A stretch of DNA of 64,000 bases. Source: Voacanga thouarsii (Eukaryota > Streptophyta > Magnoliopsida > Gentianales > Apocynaceae). Location: positions 124,001-188,000 of the forward strand of contig JANUWF010002421.1 in NCBI GenBank assembly GCA_026120185.1, in the 5' to 3' direction. The notes beneath the pieces are model-generated. The model was not told where the DNA came from, ran no database searches, and saw nothing but the letters and a program-made list of their open reading frames with translations. Shown here piece after piece: positions 45,096 through 56,950 of the stretch; positions within the stretch are counted from its first letter, which is position 1, and each line of letters begins with the position of its first letter. A program made the position numbers and the translations under genes.

Positions 45096-47640
45096 ATTTG
45101 TGTTAGCCTTTTATAAGAAGAGTGTAGAGTGAATTGTGGTGAGACTGTAGGATTAAGTAAATGAAAGAGTAGAAGAAAACATGTCTTTTGCTTTTATGAA
45201 ACTCTCGCTCTCTCTGCGTTTTCTTTTCCTATTCTTGTGTTTTTTTGCCATTAACGTTCTCACTGATTTCATTTCTAAAAACTTCTCATGACTACTAAAC
45301 ATTAGCTTTTTTTTCTCTTCTCTGTTTTTGTTTTTTGGCAGATGGAGGTGGGTTTTTAAAGCTTGGGAATTTTTTAGATAGGTTTTGGTCGTTCTTGTGT
45401 TGTTTCGTTGTGATTGTATTGATGAAATTTGCGATATTGGCTTTGGTGTGTGAGATGTTTTAGTGGTTGTTGGCTTGATTACTTATTAAAGGCCATTACA
45501 TTGTGTATTTCAGGTGCAGGAGTGGGATGGGAATTTTGTGGAAGTATTATTGTATTTCTTAGCTTTATGTTATTATGCATTTCTGAATTTCCAAAAATTT
45601 GTTAAGTGTTTTTTTTTTTTTTTTTTTTGTTGCTTTTTTTATTTTTTTATATTTTTAATTTTTTTGGGTGGATTTTTTTTTTTTGTTTTAAAAATTACAA
45701 TTATGGAATTCAAGATTTATGTTATTCTAATTTTTTTTATTTTATATATGTTTTTGTTTTTTGTTTCTTTTGCCTTTTTTTATGGAGTGGTTGTTTTTTT
45801 GTTTTTGTTTTTTAACTTTTTTTTTTTCCCCCCCCCCCCCCCCCCCTCTAAGGGTGTTTTAGTAGTAAAGAGGCTTTTTTTTTTGTTTTTCTTTTTTTTG
45901 TAAAAAGATACATAACATAGATTTATATCTTTTTTTTTTTATGTGCAATCTCCTTTATTAATTGATGCATTTTTTTATATGATATTGGCGTTAATCGAAA
46001 TTCATTTATTATTTGCTAATTATTATATGAATGACTTTTAAATTTTGTTAATGAACCTTATAATTACTATTAAAGATCTTATATTTAAATAAATAATAAT
46101 GCAAATCCATATTCATTTTCTTAAATAGTGTTACCATTTTTCAAAGATGTTCAAAGGGGTTTGACGTTCTTGGAAACCATAAATTTTCTAATTTTTTTTA
46201 AAAATAAAAATTTTAAAAGAAATACTGAATAATTATGGTGTTGGGGATGTAGATTTGGTAATTTGTAACAACCAATACTTGTTTGTATCTGGTGCACGTT
46301 CAATGGATTTGTTAGGATGTTATACGTACCACGTATTATTTTTAACTATAACTTTTAAGAATGTCTTATTTTTAGATTGTAGAACAATACACTAATGAAT
46401 AGGAATATTTATATTTGCAAGTTGGTGGATAATTTTAGAGGGAAATTATTAAGCATGATGGGAATTTTTTTTTCTTGCTAAAGACCAATGTTTTGACACA
46501 ATTCAAATGATCATTAAGGGTTTTTTTTAAAAAAAAATTATATTTTATGTGCATCATATTGCAAAATCCTTTTGAAATTAATTTCCATTGCAACAACAAT
46601 GTATTTATTAGCTTTTTTAATTTTTTAAATTTTTTTCTATTTGGTTAAAGGTCATTTGCAATGAACATATTAATTTTGTTATGGGAATTGAAATGCCATT
46701 TTTTTTTATACGTTATTGTGAAAACCATTTATCCTTATGAAAGGTTATATTTTTCATAGGCTAGTAAATTTAATATGTATTAATTATGAATTATACAATT
46801 TTTTAAAAATTTTGTTAGGAATTTAAAATGTTACAATGGTCGCATGCTCCGATAACTTAATTGCATTTGGTCTGCAATTTGATATGAAAAAATTAATATT
46901 TAGTTATTATAGGTAATTATGTACTTTTTCTTTTTGAATGGTTGTTTTTGGGAATTTTTATTTACACTGATATACTAATTGTCTTGTGTTTTGATGACAG
47001 GAATCATCTTATTCGTCCACCTCTTTCTTTTTTTTTTTTTTCACCAAATTGATTGCTTAGATTCAATGATCCTTTTTTCAATTTTTAGCAAAAAATGCGA
47101 GGAAATATTTCTAACAGGATTTTTCTTAGGCGATTTTTTTCCCACCAAATTGCTTGCCAAATAGTCATTATCAATTAAAAAGAATAAAACTTTTTGTAAC
47201 ATATTTTAATAGTTAATTAGTTATTATCATTAACTTTATTATAAATATTATGTTTAATAAAAAAATTAACTTTTTTTATGTCAATAACAATGAAAGGTGA
47301 CCATATTTTTATGTGTACTGAGGCTATCTATAGTAATTTGTTAATTGTAAGTAGTAGATTTATTTATATTGAAAACTTAAATTTTATTTATTTTAATTTA
47401 TTTTATTATGCAATTTTTGTTATTATTTCTGTTGTTGCCACGTGTTGTTTGATGTAACAATTTATTTGCTTTATGTCACAGTCTTCAATTAATCAGTTTT
47501 GATTCCATTTTGGTGTCCGCACTTATGAGATGGGTTGTGCCTGAGATTTGCTAAGTGTTATACGTATTTGTGAGGAAGCTTCGGTTGCATCCGCATTTGC
47601 TTCTTTTTCTTTTAAAACATCTTCTTATGTGTTTGTTAAC
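45096..47640. other. T-rich Helitron interior, no gene seen
   Basis: Long homopolymer T tracts dominate 45,600-45,960. A poly-C run of 19 lies at 45,828-45,846 directly after a T tract. The open + strand frames here are low-complexity Phe/Leu strings from T-runs and not credible proteins. From about 45,960 to 47,450 the DNA is AT-rich without recognisable structure. Confidence 0.5.
45828..45846 (+). repeat. Poly-C run (19 C) after a poly-T tract
   Basis: T tract followed directly by 19 uninterrupted C. Confidence 0.9.
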
Positions 47641-47764
47641 GTTATTTACCAGCAGATCTTCGAGTTTTTTTGTGCGTTAGCGGGGAGAATTGTGTAAGTA
47701 ATATGTTAGTTTTGTATTATATGTGCAGCAGGAGTGTTTTTTGTTTTTTGTTTTTTTTCCTTCT

Positions 47765-47915
47765 TAAAAGACTTCCGTTGCGGCGGTTATGTTGATATCA
47801 AGGTGTAAGATGTAAGACCTTTTGTCGTTCCGCGTTTGTTTGTTTTTTGTTTTGAATTGTTTCTTTAATTCTCCAGTGGCTATGTTCATAACAAAGTGCA
47901 AAAGGTAAGATCTTT
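47765..47915 (+). other. Duplicated exon-like segment with 5' splice-site-like ends
   Basis: Two related stretches: GTTGCGGCGGTTATGTTGAT...TGTAAGAT then GTAAGACCTTTTGTC (about 47,778-47,825), and CCAGTGGCTATGTTCATAAC...TGCAAAAG then GTAAGATCTTTTGTC (about 47,875-47,918). Both end in a GTAAG donor-like site. In one frame they read AAVMLISRCK and PVAMFITKCK, conserved at most positions. They precede the tandem array and may be further copied exons of the same source gene. Confidence 0.45.
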
Positions 47916-48971
47916 TGTCATTCCATGTGTGTGGGTGTGTTTTTTTTTTTTTTCCTATCTGTATCTTTTTAATTGTTTCTTTGATTTTTCTAAGATCTGT
48001 TATGGAAAATGTTTCATTTTCATGTTTTTCCCCTTTTTTATACGTTTTTTTTATTTTTCTGATTATTAAAATTTTTTTATTTTCTTTTTTCTTATTTGAT
48101 TTGATTTGAATAATGATATTGTTATAGGTAGGTTCTGTCTCTTAGCTTCTGGCTTGGTCTTAAGATATTGGGTTTGGTTGATTTTGATTGGCCTTGTTAC
48201 TGTTGGCTCATTGTTTTCAGTGTTTTATTTAGCATTTAGTCAATACCAATAACGTTGTCATAGAAACATGCATTATTTTTCTTGATTTAATATTTTGTGA
48301 ATAATTAACATTGGTTGTTATCTATCAAGGTAGATATGCTATAAGTTTAGTGGATTTAATTGTGTATATAGTTATTAATTTAATACAGTAAGTGCATAGT
48401 TAGATGAAAGGGTAGCCTATGGGGAATATCTTTTTCTGGGGAATACAATTTCAGTGAGATGCATACTTTGCAAAGGCAGATGCAAAAAGAAAAAAGGTGT
48501 GAATAAAGAATAGCTAGGAATATGTGAGGTGCTTTTTTTAATTGTGGTCTACCAAATGATAAAGGAATTTAGGTAAGTTAGATTTGTTATAAGCTTTGTG
48601 AATTTTGTTATGTGATAAGTATATTGGGTGTCAATATAAATATGTTTGAGAAATCATTCGGTATTTTGCGACGATGGTTTACTATCAGAATCCCACGTAT
48701 GATGCACAATTTTATGAAAACATTAACATAAACATGTTTTTTTGGTTGAATGATGGAATTTGTTCCTTCATTGTTTTATTTTTTAATTGTAGTGTACAAA
48801 ATCATAAATGAATTTTGCTAAGCTAGATGTGCCATAAGCTTTGTGAATTTTCTTATGTACTAAGTATATTAGGTGTCAATATAAACATGTTTGGGAAACC
48901 ATTCAGCTCTGCGACGATGGTTTACCATCAAAACCTTATGATGCACAATTTTAAGAAAATATTAACAAAAA

Positions 48972-48975
48972 TGTG

Positions 48976-49006
<31 letters not shown>

Positions 49007-49008
49007 TT
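48972..49008 (+). repeat. (TG)n followed by poly-T
   Basis: About nine TG units then 18 T, replacing the short T-run found at this place in other monomers of the array. Confidence 0.9.
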
Positions 49009-49443
49009 GCTTCAATGATGAAATTTGTTCTTGCATTGTTGAATTTTGTAATTGTAGACTATGAAATTAGAATGGAATTTTGCTAAGTTATATGTGTTAC
49101 TTGCTTTGTGTATTTTCATTAAGTGCTAAGTATATTGGGTGTTAAAATAAAAATGTTTGGGGAACCATTCGGTGTTTTGCGATGATGGTTTACCATCAGA
49201 AATTCACGCGTGATGCATAATTTTATGAAAAAATTAATAGAAACATGTATTTTTTTCTTGAGGGATGGAAGTGGTTTATGCTTTGTTCAATTCTTTATTT
49301 TTCTCAGAAATAATATATTTGCTGTTTAATTATTATGATTCATAGTGTGGAAGTAGGAAAATTATCTGGGATATAGTACATTTTATGATGTTCTTTTATT
49401 ATATCTTTTTTCTCATTCATGTATTTTTTTTTTTTTAATGCAG

Positions 49444-49488
49444 GTTCTATTGGAGCAAGTTGTTCTTTCAGCGTTCCATATTGAATGG
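49444..49488 (+). other. Exon-like cassette P, copy 1 (array)
   Basis: After a T tract and TGCAG, the segment reads VLLEQVVLSAFHIEW. Related copies: 51,134-51,178 (AG lost), 52,841-52,885 (ILSEKVVLSMFYIEW after TGTAG), 54,087-54,131 (VLLEQVVLLVFHIEW after TGTAG), 54,775-54,819 (VPLQQVVISLFHTKW after TGTAG) and a decayed one at about 56,064. Most changes keep the frame open and the 3' splice-site-like context (T-rich tract then AG) is kept in four of six. I infer an exon of an unknown source gene. Confidence 0.5.
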
Positions 49489-52400
49489 ATCTTTTTCCTG
49501 AGATCTGTTATGGAAAATGTTTCATTTTCATGCTTTCCCCCCCTTTTTTATAAGATTTTTATTTTTAAAACTATTTTATTTTATTATTTTTTTCTTATTT
49601 GTGTTCATTTCAATAATGATATTGTAATAGGCATTCATCCTCTTAGCTTCTAGCTTGGTCTTAATATCTTGGGTTTGGTTTGTTTTAATTGGCATTATTT
49701 CTGCTGGCTTATTGTTTTTAGTGTTTTATTTAGCATTTAGTCAATTTTAGTAACATCGTTATAGAAACATGCAGTATTTTGCTTGATTCAATATTTTGTG
49801 AATAATTAACATTGGTTGTTATCTATTGAGATAGATATTCTATAAGCTTAGTGGATGCAATTGTGTATGTAGTTATTAATTTCATATGGTAAGTGCATAG
49901 TTAGATAAAAAGGTAGCCTATGGGGAATATCTTTTTGTGGGAAATAGAATTTCAGTGAGGTACATTCTTTGCAAAGGCAAATGCAAAAAGAAAAAGGGTG
50001 TGAATAAAGAACTGTAGTGAATAAGGGAGGTGCATTTTTTAATTGTAGTCTACGAAATCATAAAAGTATTTAGGTAAGTTAGATGTGTTATAAGCTTTGT
50101 GAATTTTCTTATGTGCTAAGTATATTGGGTGTCAATATAAACATATTTGGGAAATCATTTGGTGTTTTGCGATGATAGTTTACCATCGAAAGCCTATGTA
50201 TGATACACAATTTTATGCAAGCATTAATAGAAACATGTTTTTGGGTTGAATGATGAAATTAGTATCTGCATTGTTTTATTTTTTTAATTGTAGTGTACAA
50301 AATCATAAAGGAATTTTGCTCAGTTAGATGTGCTATTAGGTTTGTGTATTTTCATTGTGTGCTAAGTATATTGGGTGGCAATATAAACATGATTGGGCAA
50401 CCATTCGGTGTTTTGCGATGACAATTTACAATCAGTAGCCCACTTATGATGCACAATTTTATGATAACATTAGCAAAATTTAATATGTAAATATTTTTTT
50501 AAATTGTTGACTATAAAATCATAAAGGAATTTTGCTAAGTTAGATGTGATGTAAGCTTTGTGAATTTTTTTATGTGTTAAGTATATTGGATGTCAATATA
50601 AACATGTTTGGAAAACCATTTGGTGTTTGGTGACGATGGTTTACCATAAAAAACACACATAAGATGCACAATTTTAAGAAAATAATAACTAAAACATGTT
50701 TTTTTGCTTGAATGATGAAATTTAATCTTAAATTGTTGAAGTTTGTAATTGTAGCCTACAAAATCAGAATGGAATTTTGCTAAGTTATATGTTCTACTTA
50801 CTTTGTGTATTTTCATTAAGTTCTAAGTATATTGGGTGTCATTATAAACATATTTAGGGAACCATTCAGTGTTTTGCGATATTGGTTTACCATCAGAAGC
50901 CCACGTATGATGCACAATTTTATGAAAAAATTAATAGTAACACGTATTTTTTCTTGAATGTTGGAAGTTTTTTATGCATTATACTATTATTCATTTTTCT
51001 CAAAAATAATATATTTGCTGTTTAAATATTATGATTGATAGTATAGAAGTAGGAAAATTATTTGGGATATAATACATTTTATGATGTTCTTTTATTATAC
51101 CTTTTTTCTCATTCATGTACTTTTTGAATGTAATTTCTATTGGAGCAAGTTGTTCTTTCAGCGTTCCATATTGAATGGATCTTTTTCTTGAGATTTGTTA
51201 TGGGAAATGTTTCGTTTTCATGCTCCCCCCCTTTTATACGTTGTTTATTTTTATTTTTATTTTTAAAATTATTTTATTTTATTCTTTTTCCTTATTTGTG
51301 TTCATTTCAATTATGATATTGTTATAGGCAAGTTCAACCTCTTAGCTTCTGGCTTGGTCTTAATACCTTAGGTTTGTGGTTTTAATTGGCATTGTTTTTG
51401 TTGGCTCATTGTTTTCAGTGTTTTATTTTGCATTTAGTCAATTTCAGTAACGTCATTATAGAAACATGTAGTATTTTTCTTGATTCAATATTTTGTGAAT
51501 AGTTAACATTGGTTGTTATCTATTAAGGTAGATATTCTATAAGCTTAGTGGATGTAATTGTGTACGTAGTTATTAATTTCGTATAGTAAGTGCGTAGTTA
51601 GATAAAATGGTAGCCTATGGGGAATATCTTTTTGTGGGAAATAGAATTTCAGTAAGGTACATTTTTTGCAAAGGCAAATGCAAAAAGAAAAAGGGTGTGA
51701 ATAAAGAACTACTGTGAATATGTGAGGTGCATTTTTTAATTATAGTCTACGAAATCATAAATGAATTTAGGTAGGTAAGATGTGTTATAAGCTTTGTGAA
51801 TTTTGTTATGTGCTAAGTATTTTGGGTGTCAATATAAACATATTTGGAAAATCATTCGGTATTTTGCGACGATGGTTTACTATCGGAAGCACATGTATGA
51901 TACACAATGTTATGAAAGTATTAACAGAAACATGTTTTTTTGGTTGAATGATGAAATTAGTATCTACATTGTTTTATTTTTTAATTGTAGTGTACAAAAT
52001 CATAAAGGAATTTTGCTTAGTTAGATGTGCTATTAGGTTCGTGTATTTTTATTATGTGCTAAGTATATTGGACATCAATATAAACATGATAGGGCAACCA
52101 TTCAGTATTTTGCGATGATGGTTTACCATCAGTAGCCTACGTATGATGCACAATTTTATGATAACATTAGCAGAATTTATTATGTAAATATTTTTTAAAA
52201 TTGTAGTCTACAAAATCATAAAGGAATTTTGCTAAGTTAGATGTGCTATAAACTTTGTGAATTTTCTTTTGTGCCAAGTATATTGGATGTCAATATAAAC
52301 ATGTTTGGAAAACCATTCGGTGTTTGGTGACGATAGTTTACCATCAGAAGCCCACATATGATGCACAATTTTAAGAAAATATTAACAAAAACATGTTTTT

Positions 52401-52913
52401 TTTGCTTGAATGATGAAATTTGATCTTGAATTGTTGAATTTTGTAATTGTAGCCTACAAAATCAGAATGGAATTTTGCTAAGTTATATGTGCTACTTGTT
52501 TTGTGTATTTTTATTAAGTGCTAAGTATATTGGGTGCCATTATAAATATGTTTGGAGAACCATTCGGTGTTTGCAACAACGGTTTACCATCAGAAGCCCA
52601 CGTATGATGCACTATTTTATGAAAATATTAACAGAAACATGTATTTTTTTCGTGAAGGATGAAAGTTGTTTATGCATTGTTCTATTATTCATTTTGCTCA
52701 GAAATAATATATTTGTTGTTTAATTCTTATGATTGATAGTGTGGAAGTAGGAAAATTATCTGGGATATAAAATATTTTATTATGTTCTTTTGTAATATCT
52801 TTTTTCTCATTCATGTATTATATTTTTTTTTTTAATGTAGATTCTATCGGAGAAAGTTGTTCTTTCAATGTTCTATATTGAATGGATTTCTTTTTTCCCA
52901 TTTTTAATTTTAG

Positions 52914-52954
52914 TTATGAAAATTGTTATTCCATTTGCTATTCTCCAAATGAAG
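52914..52954 (+). other. Exon-like cassette Q, copy 1 (41 nt)
   Basis: Bordered by TTTTAG on the left and GTGTAT on the right. One frame reads MKIVIPFAILQMK. It lies about 70 bp after a P cassette. The same frame appears at 54,158-54,197 as LKIAIPFALFQMK, with the right border GT kept and the left AG lost. Confidence 0.5.
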
Positions 52955-54848
52955 GTGTATTTATTTTTTTTTCTTTTCTTTTCTTTGACGAAATTTTTAG
53001 ATTTTGTTTGTTAGAAGCTTGTTAGAAAACTTCATTAATGAGTATTGGTTGTTAATTGTTAAGGTAGATACGGCATAATTTTAGTTGATGTGATTGTGTG
53101 CTAAGTATATTGGGTGTAAATATAAGCATGATTAGACAACTATTCGGTGTTTTGCGACGATGGTTTTCAATCAGAAGCCCACGTATGATGCACAAATTTA
53201 TGAAAGCATTAACAAATTTGAATATGTAAATGTTTTTTTATTATTGCAGTCTAAAAATTTATAAAGGAATTTTGCTAAAGGTAGATGTGGTATAAGGCTT
53301 GTGAATTTCATTATGTGCTAAGTATATTGGGTGTCAATATAAACATGTTTGGAGAACTATCCAGTGTTTTGCGACGATGGTTTACCATCGAAAGCCCACG
53401 TATGATGCACAATTTTATGATAGCATTAGTAGAATTTAATATGTAAATGTTTTTTTTAATTATAGTCTACAAAATTATAAAGGAATTTTGCTATTAGATG
53501 TGCTATATGCTTTGTGAATTTTCTTATGTGCTAAGTATATTGGGTGTTAATATAAACATGTTTGGGAAACCATTCGGTGTTTTGTGTCGATGGTTGACCA
53601 TCAGAAGTTCATGTATGATGCACAATTTTAAGAAAATATTAACAAAAACATGTATTTTTGCTTGCGTGATGAAATTTGATCTTGCATTGTTGTATTTTGT
53701 AATTGTAGCCTAAAAAATCAAAATGGAATTTGCTAAGTTAGATGTGCTATTTGCTTTGTGTATTTTCATTAGTACTAAGTGTATTGGGTGTCGATATAAA
53801 CCTGTTTGGGGAACTATTCGGTGTTTTGCGACGATGATTTCCTATCATAAGCCCACTTATGATGCATAATTCTATTAAAATATTAACAGAAACATGTATT
53901 TTTTCTTGAAGGATGAAAGTTATTTCTGCATTGTTTTATTATTCATTTTGCTTAGAAATGATATATTTGCTATTTAATTCTTATGATTGATAGTGTGGAA
54001 GTAGGAAAATTATCTGGTATATAATACATTTTATTATGTTCTTTTATTATTTTTTTTCTCATTCATATATATATTTTTTAGTGTAGGTTCTATTGGAGCA
54101 AGTTGTTCTTTTAGTGTTCCATATTGAATGGATTTTTTCCCCATTTTAAATTTCAATTCTGAAAATTGCTATTCCATTTGCTCTTTTCCAAATGAAGGTG
54201 TATTTATTTATTTCTTTTGTTTGACAAAATTTTTAGATTTTGTTTGTAGTAAGCTTGTTAGAAAAGTTCATTAATGAGCATTGGTTGTTAACTGTTAAGG
54301 TAGATATGCCATAACTTAAGTTGATGTGATTGTGTACTAAGTATATTAGGCGTCAATATAAACATGATTGGGCAACCATTTAGTGTTTTGCTACGATAGT
54401 TTTCCATCAGAAGGCCACGTATGATACACAAATTTATGCAAGCATTAACAAATTTGAATATGTAAATGTTGTTTTATTATTGTAGTCTAAAAAATTGTAA
54501 TGGATTTTTGCTAAGGTAGATGTGGTATAAGGCTTGTGAATTTCATCATGTGCTAAGTATATTGGGTGTTAATATAAACATGTTTAGGGAACCATTCGGT
54601 GTTTTGCGACTATGCTTTACCATTAGAAACCCACGTATGATGTATAATTTTATGAAAACATTAACAGGAATCTAAACTTTTGCTTGAATGATGAAATTTG
54701 TTCTTGCATTGTTTTGTTTTTCATTTTGTTGAGACATACGTGGGCTTTTTATTTCATGAATTTTTAAAATGTAGGTGCCATTACAGCAAGTTGTTATTTC
54801 ATTGTTCCATACTAAATGGTGTTTGTTCTTCTATTTTTTTCATTATAG

Positions 54849-54888
54849 TTGTGGAAATTGTTATTGCATCTAGTTTTTGCACATGAAG
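54849..54888 (+). other. Exon-like cassette Q, copy 3
   Basis: Bordered by TTATAG and GTATAG. It reads VEIVIASSFCT and then a stop in the frame shared by the other copies, so this copy is broken by a small change. Confidence 0.45.
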
Positions 54889-55389
54889 GTATAGTTCTTT
54901 GTTTGTTTTAGTTGATGAGATTTTAGGTTTTGTTTGTTGGAAGCTTGTTAGAGAAGTTAAATAATGAAAATTGGTCATTATTTGTTATGGTATATATGCT
55001 ATAAGCTTAGTTTATGTGATTGTGTGGTAAGTATATTGGGTATTAATATAACCATGATTTGGCAACCATTCGGTATTTTGTGACAATGCTTTACCATTAG
55101 AAGCCCACGTATGATGTAAAATTTCATAATAACATTAGTAGAATTTAATATGTGTATGTTTTTTTTAATTGCAGTCTACAAAATCATAGAGGAATTTTGC
55201 TAAGTTAGACGTGCTATAAGATTTGTGAATTTTGTTATGTGCTAAGTATATTGGGTGTCAATATAAACATGTTTGGGAAACCATTCGGTGTTTTGCAACA
55301 ATAGTTTACCATCAGAAGTCCACGTATGATGCATAATTTTATGAAAACATTAATAGAAGTAGGAATTTTTGCTTGATTGATGAAAGTAC

Positions 55390-55797
55390 TGCAAAATCTA
55401 CCACTTAGAACAATCTTGTGGAAATGTAGCTAATATTTCATATAACTTTTTTTTCTTCATATGAAATGTATACGTGGAAAAACAAACCTATGGAAATGGA
55501 TGATGCCATCTTCCTTGAACTTGATGATGCCACATTCTTCAATACCTCAATATCTTCATTTTCATTTCAATTTCTGCAGTTTGTTTGTTAACACTGTCTT
55601 AGCATAGATTTGATTCATCTTTGGTTTGTACAAATCAGGTCATATCCTTAGTTTGTTGCTGTCCCTATTTTTTCTCCTATTTGCTTTGGTGTTAGAACTT
55701 TTTTCATAATCTTTGCTATTTTTAGATGGTGGATTTTGCGTTTGTTTAGTATATATGTGCATGTCTTTGGATTGTGTGCAAAGACAAAGAAAGAAAG
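55390..55797. other. Non-repeat insertion in the array
   Basis: The monomer starting at 55,240 breaks off after GATGAAAGTAC and monomer-like sequence returns at TTTTGCGCTGATGG (about 55,800). The 0.4 kb between shares nothing visible with the array. No terminal repeats are obvious, and no gene is supported. Confidence 0.5.
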
Positions 55798-56108
55798 GAG
55801 TTTTGCGCTGATGGTATACCATCAGAAGTCAATGTATGATGCACAATTTTATGAAAAATATTAATAGGAATCTGAACTTTTGCTTGAATGATGAAATTCG
55901 TTCTTGCACTGTTATGTTTTTAATTTTGCCAAGAAATAATACATTTGTTGGTTAATTATAATTGTTGATAGTGTGCAAGAAGAGAAGTTATTTGAGTTAT
56001 ATTACATTTTATTCTATTGTTGTATTCTATTTTTTTGTTGTTTCATGAATTCTTAAAATGCAAGTGCTATTGCAACAAGTTGTTTTCATTTTCCTTTTTT
56101 CATTACAG

Positions 56109-56149
56109 TTGTGGAAATTGTTATTGCATCTGCTGTCCTGTGGATGAAG
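56109..56149 (+). other. Exon-like cassette Q, copy 4 (41 nt)
   Basis: Bordered by TTACAG and GTATTA. It reads VEIVIASAVLWMK in the conserved frame. It has the same length as the copy at 52,914. Confidence 0.5.
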
Positions 56150-56950
56150 GTATTATTATTTTTTTATTTGGGGAATTATTTGTGTTTAATAAATGTAAAT
56201 GAATAGAAGAATTTATACAGAATTATGTCTGTTGTAGGATTTGTAAAACTTTACCATGAGAATATGGTAGTAGTCATTTTGTATTAGATATTGATAAGAT
56301 GAGCCTCTTTGGATTTTTTTTGTTGCTTAATATGCCATTTTTGTTTTTCCTTTATTTTTTATTTTTTTTAAAACGAAATTTTAAAAGGGGATTTTATGGA
56401 CAATAATTATGACTGTTCCAGAATAAGATCACAATTACCGTTAGGGAATGCTCGTGGTTACTATTATTATTATTTGGATATTGAAAACATGTATCTCTTT
56501 AGATTGTGATATTAGATGTATCAATATTACTCATATATCAATGACGATGCATAAATTATCATAGCTAGGCTTTTGAAATTCCAAGGTTTTTAAAATCTAC
56601 CATTGAATAACATTGTGTTTATTTATAGTGAAGTTAATCTATTTTAAATGTAATATAGGTAATCTATATTTCTTGTGAAGTTTTGTACTTGTCATTGATT
56701 TCGTATAAGAGATTCTAGATTTTGCTTGTTGTAAGCATGTTAGGGAAGAAAAATAATGGACATTGGTTGTTATTTGTTAAAGTAGATATGCTCTAAGCTT
56801 TGTTTATGTGATTATGTGCTAAGTATATTGGACGTTAATATAAGCATAATTGGGCAACCATTCGGTGTTTTGCGACGATAGTTTACCATCAGAAGCTCAC
56901 GTATGAGGCACAATTTCATGAAAGCATTAATAGAATAGATTATGTAAATC

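Larger units (their letters stand above)
47990..56950 (+). repeat. Tandem array of 210-250 bp monomers with higher-order structure
   Basis: At least 20 related monomers, anchored by CTAAGTATATTGGGTGTCAA at about 48,617, 48,857, 49,127, 50,118, 50,361, 50,578, 50,822, 51,811, 52,056, 52,276, 52,520, 53,100, 53,318, 53,530, 53,774, 54,336, 54,552, 55,026, 55,240 and 56,819. Each continues with CATTCGGTGTTTTGCGACG, the palindromic GATGGTTTACCATC, CCCACGTATGATGCACAATT and a short T-run. Four monomer types recur in order (types A, B, C, D at 50,118-50,822 and again at 51,811-52,520), separated by a shared unique block, giving a higher-order period of about 1.69 kb. The first block (48.6-49.2 kb) lacks type B. 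After 53 kb the order decays. Non-repeat sequence interrupts it at about 55,390-55,797 and 56,160-56,700. Confidence 0.9.

Noticed and set aside
45514..45903. A 129-codon frame of Phe/Leu-rich protein
   Set aside because: Produced by long T tracts and the poly-C run; no real protein composition.
47990..56950. CRISPR-like regular spacing of repeats
   Set aside because: Monomers are over 200 bp, diverged and in a plant genome; this is a satellite-type array.
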